NCBI RefSeq assembly: GCF_026151205.1
Contig: NC_087082.1
Coordinates: forward strand, 3,500,001-3,564,000
DNA: 64,000 bases
Reading direction: 5' to 3'
Source of the DNA: Bolinopsis microptera
Lineage: Eukaryota > Ctenophora > Tentaculata > Lobata > Bolinopsidae
Positions 41,601 to 51,800 of the stretch are shown here, piece by piece (the first letter of the stretch is position 1; each line of letters opens with the position of its first letter). The translations under genes and the position numbers were made by a program. Under the pieces are notes generated by a model. That model saw nothing but the letters and a program-made list of their open reading frames with translations. It searched no databases and was not told the origin of the DNA.

Positions 41601-44600
41601 TAGATCACGTGGGAGTCACAAACGTTGGGTCACGTGGGAGTCACAAACGTTAGGTCACTTGGGGTCACAAACATTAGATCACGTGGGAGTCACAAACATT
41701 AGGTCACGTGGGAGTCACAAACATTAGGTCACGCGGGAGTCACAAACGTTAGGTCACGTGGGAGTCACAAACGTTAGGTCACGTGGGGTCACAAACATTA
41801 GGTCACGTGGGAGTCACAAACATTATGTCACAAAGAGTACAGGGACTGAAATAATCTGAGGTTTAGTTCTTGGCACATTTTTCAGGAGCGCTATTAAAGT
41901 TACGTAGGCAGACAAAGTACCAAGTGACCAAGTAGATCATATCAAATTTGGTAGTTCCCTGCAGACAATGTCACATACCTTGATCAGTTTGTTTAGTTTT
42001 ATCTTCATAGGAGTGACGAATCCTTCCTCGTCGTGTTTCAGAACCCCATTCTTCTTGATAGTGACACCGGAGACTCCTCTTGGCATCTGTAAAACATTAT
42101 GAAATATCAAATGTTTACAAAATACCGGACAAAATTTGATGTTTTCTGGTAATTTAATAAACTTTGAAGACACGCCTAAAAGCTGACATATCCAAATTTA
42201 AAAAAAGGATCTCAAACCTCTTCGGCAATCTTTCGGGCACATTCTTCCAGAACCTCTTCCCTCTTCACCTCATTACTTTTCAACATGTCAGTATCTTCAT
42301 ACAACTTGCTGTCTACTTTGGAGACAGTTTCCAGGCAATTGTAAAGCCAGTCTATCTTGACAGCCGGAATGTTCCATTTCATTGCCGCTTTTATCTTGTT
42401 GCTTGATTCCAGCTCTTTCCGCTGTGAAAGTTAATAATCCCAATAATCAACAATTTAATTGGTATGTGAGAAATAAATAAAATAATAAACTAGTGTTGAG
42501 ATTTACAACCCAGGTAGAAAAGTAAATGACAAAAGAAATATTTTTTGGATTTATATATTATATATAAATTATTTGGATTATAAAAATGGCCTCTAGTAAA
42601 CAAAAAATATTTGCATATTGGTATATAATTCTTATCGCTGCTCGGCACTGACAAACCTTGTATATAATGTGGGTACAGGCGAGACAGTCAGGCATTCTCT
42701 TGTGATTTTTTATGGTTTTTTGTGTGAAAGTACCTTGGCAGACTCCTCCCAGCGCTTCAACCAGTTTCACCAAGTGAGCTAGCTCAAACCCTGAAAACTA
42801 AACATTTCGTTACTTTTATGGTTTATCTTCTGGTGCAGCTTTGTGCTTAGTCAAGATAAGAACTAAACATAGTAAGTATAGAAAGTAAAACTAGAAAGTA
42901 AATCAATAAGATAAAAGTAAACTACACGTTAAACTATCTAATCGTATCACTTATATGTTTTTAACCCAACTCCATTCAGCTACACATTATTATACTGGAT
43001 CACACTATCACATCACCCGACGGCTGACACCCAGGCATTTAAGGTGATGCCCACGTGATGCCCACGTGAATGACATTACATGCCGATACCGTATAATTAA
43101 CTAGTAGAAACTAATATATAACCTGAGTGTAGCAGATAACACATCCCCTCAGCACGTGACACGGGTTGGGCACGTGGCGGGGTGAGAACAGTATACAATC
43201 AGACACTGAGAGTATCACACCTGCTTGGATACACCTGGGGGAATTATCACCTTGGTAACAATCAAATAGGCAAATTAAATCAGGAGATCTTTCTTAGGGT
43301 ATATTGTAGCAATTTAATGAAATTATGGATGTGAAATATAATTATTTCCCTTGATTGCACCTATTCGCGACCATAATTTCATATAAACAGCAGTAAAGTC
43401 CAATAAAAAAGAGCACGTGTGTACCTCTGTAACCACATGTAAGTCACGTGTGTTTTATCAGGACAACAGGGAGGTTGTTCTTGGAAGGGGTCCACCACGC
43501 AGAAATCTATATTATCCTGCCTGCGGGGTTGATATCGTTAAGGTTGGTATCCGCTATGTGGCCTGTTCATAGCCGGTTAATAGCCGGTTAATAGCATGTC
43601 CGTGCTGTACGGTGTACCAGAATCCATTAGACCCTTCCGGCCTATATTTAAATTCTTCCATCGGAATTCGGAAAACAATATGAAAAATATTAACACAATA
43701 TTAACACAATTTTAACACAATATTAACACAATATTGACACAACAACATTGTGCTGATCCGTGTGTTTGTTGATCCACCAATGTATTCTACTCAAATAAGA
43801 ATAACATGAATAAGATTGTGTTATGAGAACCTGCAGCAGCCCCCGTGAGCTATGATCTGTTGTTGTACATTCCTTGCAATCTTGGTCGGCACGTTCGTTG
43901 GGATGTAAAACTTGTAACTTTTGAACAGGTCCGACTTTATTACCATCTGAAGAATTTGGGGGATTTAGCGAGCAGGGATTTAGAGCTATTTCGGGCATTG
44001 CTCGATTTATTAGTACAGTAATTCTTTAGTTCAATAAAATTAGGAAGCGTCTTCGCCTACGCAGAGTAATATAACCTATATTTATTATATTGTAAGAAAA
44101 TAATATCACGTGTTATCACAATGACACACCGATGCGTTTTGAGCTTGAGTCCTATCAACAGCAGCTCCGGTTGTATCGTTAGTAGTGACAGAGGCAGTGA
44201 CGTCACCGGATGTCATGGTGACGTCACGAGACAGAACTGTGACGTCACGAGACAGAACTGTGACGTCAGAGTTTGTGTTGGTGGTGCGGTATTGGTCGAG
44301 TATCGAGTCACTTCCGCTCTGGAATGAACAGATGATGTTAACATTGTTATATAAATCTGATACTTCCGATTAAAAAGCAGCTGAACTCATATTAGCGACA
44401 AGAGAAACGCCATTGTTGGACGTGAGGAGAGTGAGGACTCCTCAAACTGCATGAAATTAATTCCTTCTGTAACGTCCTGAATAAATATAGTTAAGAAAAC
44501 AAAATTTACTAAACATTTTAAAACATTACTGAACACCAACAAATACATAACTTTTCTCGATAAATTGCAAGGATTATAAATTACCGAAGCCATTTTTAGT

Positions 44601-47600
44601 AATTTCCTATTACGTAATTTGGTATAAGCACTTCACAATTAACTTATTCCTGTTCCCTTAAATTCTGTACCTGGTTGGTTGGTCTGACAGGTCTGATGGT
44701 GGGTAGAGGGTTGTCAGGAGTCACGTGATCAGTGGTGGGTACCAGGTCGTACTTGTGTTCCGGCTCCTGAGCTCCCTTCTCCATGGACCTGATCAGCCAG
44801 TCAGGTGACAGAACCGCAGCGTCAGGGTGCAGTGATACCAGGTTCTCTATCTGCAATATTTAGTCACAGCTGGGTTGTAGTTTCAAATCTAACTTAAAAT
44901 ATTCTTTTGGTGATCTTAAAATAATTGCCGGCGATTTTGAGAGCATCTTTGGTCAAGAAAATGGCAGTATTAATTGGCCCTAATTTGTCGTAAAACTAGA
45001 ATTATGATTTCTTAAAATACGAAAAACTGGAAAATCTAACATGACCAGATCTTCTATGAGAAGTGCACCCAGCGGCCTAGCGGGCAGCAGTTTTGAACTT
45101 ATAATTTAGTATTATTGTAATGTGATGTACCTCCTTTAGGATGGTAACTTTAGTAACTATATGAGTGACTCTTGTAGACAGTAAATCCAGTCTCATCCCA
45201 CCGCCGTTGTTCACTATCTTCTTTAAAGTCTCCTGTTCCAGTGCCGAGAAACCAGATAAGAAGATCCTGCAGCCCTCCAGATATCCCTGCATAGTGAAGC
45301 ACAGTAAAAAATACCCTGGGGAATCAGTAAGACCCTCTAGGCCTAACACAGCCATGGGTCCTGAAATCTACAGTTCACTTCCAGGAGCGTGGGAGTTGTT
45401 GGCAAGGTCACGTGTTTCCTTCAACATGGGTCGTGCGAGGTAGGACAATTTTGACACCATACCTTAAGAATTGCAAAATCACAGAAACTATAAAATAAGG
45501 AAGAATCACAGCTACCAAAGAAAACATCAGCTCGTACCTTGTCCTTGTTAACTGTCACGTCGAGGTCGAGGTTATGCAGCTGCCTGAGGATGCCTCCCTC
45601 CCCTCCAGGAGCGTGGGAGTTGTTGGCAAGGTCACGTGTTTCCTCCAACATGGGTCGTGCGAGGTAGGACGCGTCTTGGGTCTGTTCTCCTTGTCGGAGG
45701 AGTGCTGGTACTCCTTTACATCTAAACATACTCCCTGGGTTGTGAGGAGACGTGTACTGTGTAGTGGATATTTTTCGCAAATTATTAAATTATGTTAACA
45801 ACTTTAGTTGACACTTTAGTTAAAAGGGATTCAAAATTGAGAGACATTTTTTGATCTAAAGAAACGATTTCGAATTCCCACCTTTTTAATACTTTCGTAG
45901 AACCAAGCTGATCTGACACAGGGTATTTTCCACTTCATAGCAAACTCGAACTTATTACCAGAATTACAGTCTGCTATAAGGTGAGTACACCTGAGGGAAT
46001 GGTTATTGATGAGATCTAGTTACAAGGTGTAGTGCCTGGTAATGATATGGTAACTAACATTGGACAATAGGCAACAACCATGACACGCAACCTTTTTCAA
46101 AACACAATGCAACAAGAGCCATTAAGTGACCCAAAGGTTTTGTGCGTAAACCGTGCCATAAAGAGACCACCAACCCTTTAGCCTTAACGCAACCTCTTAA
46201 TCTGTCCACCCACCCCAGCCCACATTATCCAGATCTACTCACTTCTCCATGACCAGGTCCCCACTGTAAGTACCACCATGTTTCTTGGCCAGCTGCTCCA
46301 CCTCGGATCTCTGTCCCACGTCCAGCCCAGTAACGCAGATCGTACAGCCCCGAAACGGTAAACATTTGTACTCTTCGATCCAACTCCGGTCATTTTTAAC
46401 AACCTGCAGCAGATGGTGGGATGTTAGTGCGGTAGTGTTAGTGCGGTAAATGTAATGTTAGTGCGGCAAATTATTACGGTCGGAGATACTAATGAAAGGA
46501 TCATAATATTGTTTATCATAATTCGAGTATTAATACGCTAATGCTGGAATTGGAAATCTGTTCAGAGATTAAAATTTAGTAGTATCAATAAGGTTTGTAA
46601 GACCTTGTAGGCCTACCTGCAACTTAGATTTATCCCAAAGAGCAGAGATCCAATCCGGGGTCATTATTGGGATTCCAAGTTTGGCTGCGTACTGGTACTT
46701 CTGGAATAAAATTACTGATTAATAATAGGGGGGGGGGGGGGGGGGGGGGTACTGGTACTTCTGGAATAAAATTAATGATTAATAATTATTATTTTTATTA
46801 ATAATTGATTATTTGTACTTTGTGTTTTTAGATAACAGTATTATACATTTTAATTGCCCAATACCCAAATTAATCAAGGACCGACTGGTACCGCTTGTTT
46901 GGCCGGGACCAAAACCAGGACTGGGATTTAGACTGGGATTTTGAGTTATTAAAATGTAACTAACAATCAAGAACAAAAATAAATAGCGGTATGTGAGGAA
47001 ACGAAATTTTTCACATTTCCCGCAAAAAACGCGGTTTAGTTATCTCAGTTTTTGTGACGATTCGTAAGAATAGTAAAAGTAAATAATATTTAAAACGTAC
47101 CATACTGCCCACTTCGTCCACCACAAGATGAGTTACGTCTGAAGTGAGGGCTGTACTTATATTCCCTCCCATCGCTGCTACCTGGGATCATATGAGTAAT
47201 GTTACCTTGTATTATATAAAGGTCACTGATGTACACTATGTAGCCCCTTTTATTTAACCAATGACTGGTGCAAGAATTGTTACAAATCTTATTGAAACGT
47301 GCTCAAGTTCACAATATCATCAGCTCATGCAAAATATTCCACATAATAATAATATCTAATCATAAAACCAGACACCGAGTAATTCAGAACACGTATGAAA
47401 AAAAAAGAAGAAAAGTTGAGTAACCTGTTTGTAGAGTATGTCACGTGTGTCCTTGTCAATGTTACTGCAGCACACTCTGCTGCCGTGAAGGGAGAGGGAG
47501 AGTATGTGTTGTCCTTTTTTCAATCGCCGAGGTAGCAGGATCTGCCAGCAAGGTATGTTGAGTGGGGCAGGAATAACAGGATTGTGGAAATTATAAGGTA

Positions 47601-48347
47601 TTGGGATTGAAATAATATTATTAATAGTCATAATATTATTATTCAATGCTGTGTGGGTTTGTAGTATCAAATACGTTGCAACCGAATGTAATTATTGCAA
47701 GTTAATTAACAATACTCTTTTAAACTGATAGCTAAAATAGCGAAGAAGTTCATCACATAAATTATCTTTTGATATCTTTCGTGAGTTTCGCCATGAATTG
47801 CAGCAAGCATTTAAAATAATTGTTATTTTGAACAAAACAGTTTTGCAAATAAATCGCAAAATAAAAACATCAAACAACCTCTTGTTTTATAAGGAAGATG
47901 ATAGCTGCCGGACCGATGATAGGAACCCCCTTCTCCTTGACGGTATCAAAAGTCTCACCCTCGAAGAAGGGTACTAAGTACAGCTCTACAGCTGATACTG
48001 TGTTCAGACAAGACACGTGAATTAGAGGACATTCTATCTTGAGGCTCTGAGGAGATAAGTAATTTGTTAGTATGTTCAACTTAAAGTAATTAGATGTAAA
48101 ATATACTACGGTATGTAATATACAATATTTAATTTAACGCCATATTACGTTGAGTGATTTTAAGGAACTATAAATTGGCCTGACAAATAAACCCCAAAAA
48201 GCTACGCGATAACTGATCGATCAACCAATAAATTAAGGGATCATAAATTAATAAATTAAAAACCTGTCTGACAAGAAGAGCAGCCTCCTCTAGGAGAGCA
48301 CTATAGTTTGTAGAATCAGTTACAGCAACTACATTCTTACAGTCCAT
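26625..48347 (-). CDS. TOPBP1: TOPBP1: multi-BRCT DNA replication/checkpoint scaffold, 29 exons, about 1335 aa
   Basis: Nuclear scaffold that binds phosphoproteins through BRCT repeats in replication initiation and ATR activation. Exons: 48347-48264, 48046-47879, 47541-47425, 47181-47101, 46700-46617, 46403-46243, 45990-45882, 45734-45538, 45286-45131, 44850-44671, 44318-44130, 43946-43831, 43520-43425, 43234-43123, 42797-42657, 42421-42218, 42086-41979, 41326-41189, 40912-40787, 40534-40373, 34989-34895, 34704-34629, 28953-28697, 28447-28297, 28037-27934, 27736-27583, 27364-27254, 27132-27028, 26848-26625. The order matches vertebrate TOPBP1: BRCT0-2 (exons 1-7), BRCT3 (9-10), BRCT4-5 (12-16), BRCT6 (18-20), ATR-activating region (21-24), BRCT7-8 (25-29). 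The end is basic (PSKRSK), like the vertebrate nuclear localisation tail. The start ATG has an in-frame TAG four codons upstream. Introns are GT-AG and phases agree, except that exons 8 and 19 are each one base short. An extra exon near 44480 is possible but not needed. Confidence 0.93.
29430..29830. repeat. 23-bp minisatellite inside the hAT element
   Basis: The unit gaccctgacccaggccctttcgg, about 16 copies. A longer block with gaactcatacctaggccacg occurs twice, about 145 bp apart, which shows higher-order duplication. Confidence 0.9.
29931..30068 (+). pseudogene. Possible N-terminal remnant of a BED/hAT transposase
   Basis: The frame begins MDRFLKKRTATDSDPSSSS and has 45 codons. An MDRFxKR start followed by a Ser/Pro and Lys-rich stretch is typical of domesticated and active hAT (ZBED-like) proteins, and it lies inside a hAT element. 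Nothing of the zinc finger or catalytic core follows. The match is short, so this is tentative. Confidence 0.4.
30551..34413. repeat. 58-bp minisatellite, about 66 copies, in TOPBP1 intron 22
   Basis: The unit runs from aggtcctctacaggaacctc through tagtgttacacttaccagag to a variable G-rich part (ggggggagcttgtgacac or aaggaggttgtgacac). A few units are shortened to 57 or 44 bp. The variants are interspersed, so units have been shuffled by unequal exchange. Long frames on both strands across it are repeat artefacts. Confidence 0.97.
34990..38320. other. TOPBP1 intron 20, part 3' of the GPCR repeats (in gene orientation)
   Basis: No gene of its own. Holds a direct repeat of about 100 bp (36780-36883 and 37990-38093), a second duplicated block (37900-37986 against 38108-38173) and a GC hairpin at 37166-37182. 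The stretch 37140-37887, with its GC hairpin and CA-rich end, may be an unrecognised mobile element. Confidence 0.5.
37166..37182. repeat. GC hairpin cccggcc-ttc-ggccggg
   Basis: Perfect 7-bp stem with a TTC centre, isolated in AT-rich intron sequence. Same loop type as the hairpins of MITE families B and C. Confidence 0.7.
38321..38871. repeat. 138-bp tandem repeat, four copies, upstream of the GPCR
   Basis: Units begin at 38321, 38459, 38597 and 38735, each starting cttgactggtaaag and ending at gtccactac. Units 2 and 3 look identical; the last has a small insertion and a deletion. They end about 170 bp before the GPCR start codon, so they occupy its likely promoter or 5' UTR. Confidence 0.95.
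39045..40106 (+). CDS. Class A (rhodopsin-like) G-protein-coupled receptor, intronless, 353 aa, nested in TOPBP1 intron 20
   Basis: Plasma-membrane seven-helix receptor, ligand unknown. The first in-frame ATG is at 39045; the frame is open further upstream but without ATG. The N-terminus has two N-glycosylation sequons (NNKT, NNSE). TM1 is about 21-43. TM2, 54-78, carries the class A LAVCDLL motif. TM3 is about 105-125; the position of the usual DRY motif reads LKL, just before KYPLR. TM5 is about 194-218 with a central Pro. TM6 has FVSFLPY. TM7, about 272-294, has NFxxY in place of NPxxY. The cytoplasmic tail is about 60 residues, with Ser/Thr. Such intronless receptors are often lineage-expanded in cnidarians and placozoans. 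Altered DRY and NPxxY suggest atypical coupling. Confidence 0.88.
   Translation: MQTNNKTLYGIHNNSERYSLLTWTITVLISSVIGDSIILVTSIKYHAIKLKEVIVVVIQHLAVCDLLIAIFMVLPTTIALIADDWAMGDILGHVEVHIPNTCYPATRLLTCAMTILKLLHLKYPLRTTGWSSRFGHKICGVMWILVLCIYAPFVVAFIFCSKDTNTVQFDYVSYACFYSYFSADAPEWLKYYNLIYISLAIIIPCIILLVTSVLILVLAKISATRHGGTLRWEGVITALLTVGVLFVSFLPYCATFMAWNLGQFNTTVYRATHFLNFLNIMANFYVYSLTVGSFRSFLKLKISKLLRQVLPSTSITPACRSQNQFPSSPAVLRLGLHPPLSTGGRQEQLSVKD
41327..41830. repeat. 25-bp minisatellite abutting the 3' splice site of TOPBP1 exon 18
   Basis: About 20 copies of aggtcacgtgggagtcacaa plus acgtt; each carries the palindrome CACGTG (E-box). On the gene strand the last copy ends exactly in the acceptor CTAG of exon 18 (exon starts at 41326). 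Confidence 0.95.
45381..45446. repeat. Intronic copy of part of TOPBP1 exon 8
   Basis: 66 bp differing at one base from 45605-45670, which is inside exon 8. It lies in intron 8, in the same orientation. It has no splice sites of its own that I can see. Confidence 0.92.
46689..46787. repeat. Duplicated exon 5 acceptor of TOPBP1 around a 22-G tract
   Basis: gtactggtacttctggaata and the following 19 bases occur at 46689-46727 and again at 46749-46787, with G x 22 between. Each copy includes the 3' splice site (CCAG on the gene strand) and the first codons of exon 5. Confidence 0.9.
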
Positions 48348-48821
48348 CCAAACTTCTGCCTAGACTCAGATTCACTTCTTCTCCTCCAACGAGCTTACAT
48401 AATTCTTACATGCTTTTGAATAAATGGGGAAGTTTAAGTTTCAAAGATAAGATTTGTTTTAAAGTTACACAGCACTTTATCTGCTCTTTATTTTGGGTCT
48501 TCCGACTTCGAGAAATTTTGTCAACATTGAGACTTTGTAATCTTTATCACAATAAAAAACAACTTTTGTTCGAGAGATAAAATGATAGCCCAGCGCAAAG
48601 TGCTAGCTTAGACAAAATTGCAATTTTGTACTAAAATAAAACATTAAAATGATTTAGATTAAATATTCTGAACCCGTGCACCAAGCTCAACAAGGGGACC
48701 ACAAACAATATATAGGAAACAAGGGTCCTTTCAAAAGAAGCAGTTACCGTGGTATAATTCATCAGGACTAAAAGTTGTAAGGTTTTTGTCATTTGTATGA
48801 TTTCAAGCTGTAAGGCCAGAT
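48348..48821. promoter_or_regulatory. THOC2-TOPBP1 intergenic spacer, 474 bp
   Basis: Must contain the THOC2 3' end and whatever starts TOPBP1 transcription or processing. On the gene strand, TCTAG lies 12 bases before the TOPBP1 ATG and could act as a splice acceptor. I see no clear TATA box. Confidence 0.4.
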
Positions 48822-51800
48822 TTACTTCTTCCTAATTTTTGACCTATTCTCATCAGTTTCAGAGTCTCTTTCCCTCACACCATTAGCCTTTGTCTTGGGT
48901 GAGACGTCCTGCTTTACCTTCTTCTCTGCGCTCTTCCTCTCTCCCTCCTTCTTCAAATCATCATCCCTCCTCCGCTTCTTCTCCGAATCCGTCTCATCCC
49001 TCCGTTTCACACTATCCGCTCGTTTGTCCTTACGCGCGGGTGAACTGTTGCGGGACGCGCTATTTTCTGTGCTCTTCTTTTCCACGTGATGGAATTTCTC
49101 CTCAGCAATGAACGTATTACGACGAGAGTTGAGCTGGGCAGAGTATCCCATAGCAAGCGCATACAGATCTGGTCGCACTGTCTTCTCCTCCTCCTTCACC
49201 TTCAGAATGCGCTTCTCCAGCGCCTGCGCCAGATTGAGCACAACAGGAAACTCCGGGAGGATCTTATTAGGACCGTCAGTCCGTTCCTGATCTGCGAGTA
49301 GTCCTTGGAGTCGAAACAGAACACCATGGCCTTCGTCAGCTTAAAGTGCCACTTGCAACACACATGTCGGAAATTTTCGTAGTCTAGATACTTTTCTATT
49401 TTCTTAGCACCGTCGCTGTTCGGGTCTCCGCGTATGATGTGGACGAAACCGGGGGATTTCCCACATTCCTTCTCGTAAAGAGCCTTGTCTTTGTGCCATC
49501 TTGAGATTCCTTTAAGAGTCTCACAAAGGAACCTTCCGTACCTTGTGATGGAGAAATATCCTCGTAAATTAGCGGGTAGATTGGACACAAATCATTTCAA
49601 CATGTAAAATAACAACTAATTAATTAATTAATAGTCTAAATTTAATAGATATTCAGTAGTAACTAGAGAATGTAATACTTCATATTCTTACCTGCTAGCC
49701 TCATTATCAGTGCAGTTAGTGACAATGTGGGACACATCTGAGAAGATCCTATCAAAGTAGATGAGAGTTGAAAAGTTTGAAGCCTGCATCTTGTGACATA
49801 ACTCTACAAACTTGGCGCAGTATATGGCGTCACTAGCTGTGAACATGGACCGCTGGATTATGCACACTTGCAGAAACTGAAAGAGAGGTTATTATTTAAA
49901 ATACACTTATTATCCACTGTCCTGACCTGCCTCAGATGACAGTGTGACAGAAACTGAGCTATAATGGACCAGTACATGGCAGTATCTCTTAATACTTATA
50001 CAATATACAAGACCCACTAGATCCAATGTGCCAATTAATTTGACCTCTAATCGACCTATCATTATAAACAGTGTCTTTAACTCTAATCTCGAGAACACAA
50101 TATCTAGTACCTGCATAATAGCATCTACTTTGGTAGAATTGGTGCTCGCAAACCAAATATCTTTCTCGGACTCTAACCGGGCCAAGACCAACTTGTGGTT
50201 GACTTCCTGAGACTTGTGCTCTTCTTTTAGCTTGCTTATCAAATCCTTGTGTCGTTCTACCTCCTTATCTTTCCTTCGTTGAGCTAAGTCTTCGTTATCG
50301 TTTACCTAGTAAATTCAACAAATAGGGAAGCTGTTCTTCAAAATGATCGATAAAGAAAAAGTTTTTAAATACATTATTTTCGATTGCTTCGCTGTTTCAG
50401 TGGTAATAATTAGAAATATTATTAATAGCTATTGCAGTTGTGTTGGTAACGGTACTTTTATTTTCACTAAGAATAAGTTGTATAATTGAATTCATATCAC
50501 CTTCGATGTTATTACTTTATTAGTTAACAAATCGCTCTACAAAGTCGTGAAATTATCGTATAAATTGGTTAATGATAGCAGGAGTTTTGTCGGATCGCGA
50601 GATCGTACCTGTTTTATGGCGCCCTCTATCCGTGCAATTTCACCAGTATATCTATTTGAGGGTAAGATGATGTCGGGTGAAGCCAGAGACCAGAATGTGG
50701 CAAATAGTCGGGGTGAAATCTTGTCCCACACTTTAGGAGGATACAACAACTTTACCTGTAATCAATTACATTTAACTAGGAGGATACAACAGCTTTACCG
50801 AGGTATAACATTTTGATAACATATAACTAGGGGAATTCATAATTTCTAGTGGACGATGGAATTAGAATAGTAACAAAGTCACTCCAAAGTATACTCCCAG
50901 CACTAGAATTAATTTCCAATTATTTGACGTAAATTAAAACCCCGAATAGCCGGACCAAAATAAATTAGGCGACAAAGGGGCCCGACAACGCGACATAATG
51001 CAATTAAGGTTATATACGTAGGCCCTCTAAATTATAGAGCCTCACCTGGTCGCTGAGTTGAGATATGACTTTTTCTGAAGCATCAATGTAGGGCTGTGGT
51101 TCATCTGGGGAGCACTTACTTCCACACTCGACCCTTATCTGAGGTTTTATTAGTTTAGTTGAATACTTTCTAAAATGTCTGAGCACGAAAGATGCCGCAA
51201 TATGTATTTTATATATTGACTGCATTATTTCCAATATGAATATGGTTGTTTCCTTTGTATCCCCCCTTTTGTATGTAATTGTGTAAAATTTAATTTAATA
51301 AAATTGATAACGTAGTGACCAGGAGGTGACCGGGATTCCCGGTTCCGGGAATCCCGGTACCGGGATTGGCAATTTTGAGCTATCCCGGTCCCGGTCCCGG
51401 TCCCGGTCAATCACTCAAATTTGCCGGGATTTTGACCGGGATCTTTTACATAATTTCATTCACTGTGATTTTAAGTTTTTCCTTTCATTCATTGTGAATT
51501 TCATCTTTAAACATCCTCTGAGCCAAATACAACAATGTTTAAAATTGCTAAACAAGTTTGAGTAATAAATTATGATCATGAATTAACCAGTAATCGACCG
51601 GAATTCACCCTGATTTTTTTGTGAAACTTGTTTTCGAGATAGCAGTTGACCAACAAACTAGGACCAGTGACCAAACTTTTGAGGGGGTCCCGGACCCCAA
51701 CCGCCAAACGGTGCCCGCGGGGCAGCCACGCCCATATTTGGTCCAAATTAGGCCCAATTTAGCCAAATACCCTGAACATTCCCAAAACCCCAGATTTTAG

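Noticed and set aside
44390..44480. Extra TOPBP1 exon after a good acceptor at about 44480
   Set aside because: The frame meets a stop and has no in-phase donor, and flanking exons 10 and 11 join in phase without it.
49262..49275. An 11-nt intron that would restore the THOC2 frame
   Set aside because: GT...AG is present by chance, but it is far too short to splice; a missing base explains the conserved NKILP context better.
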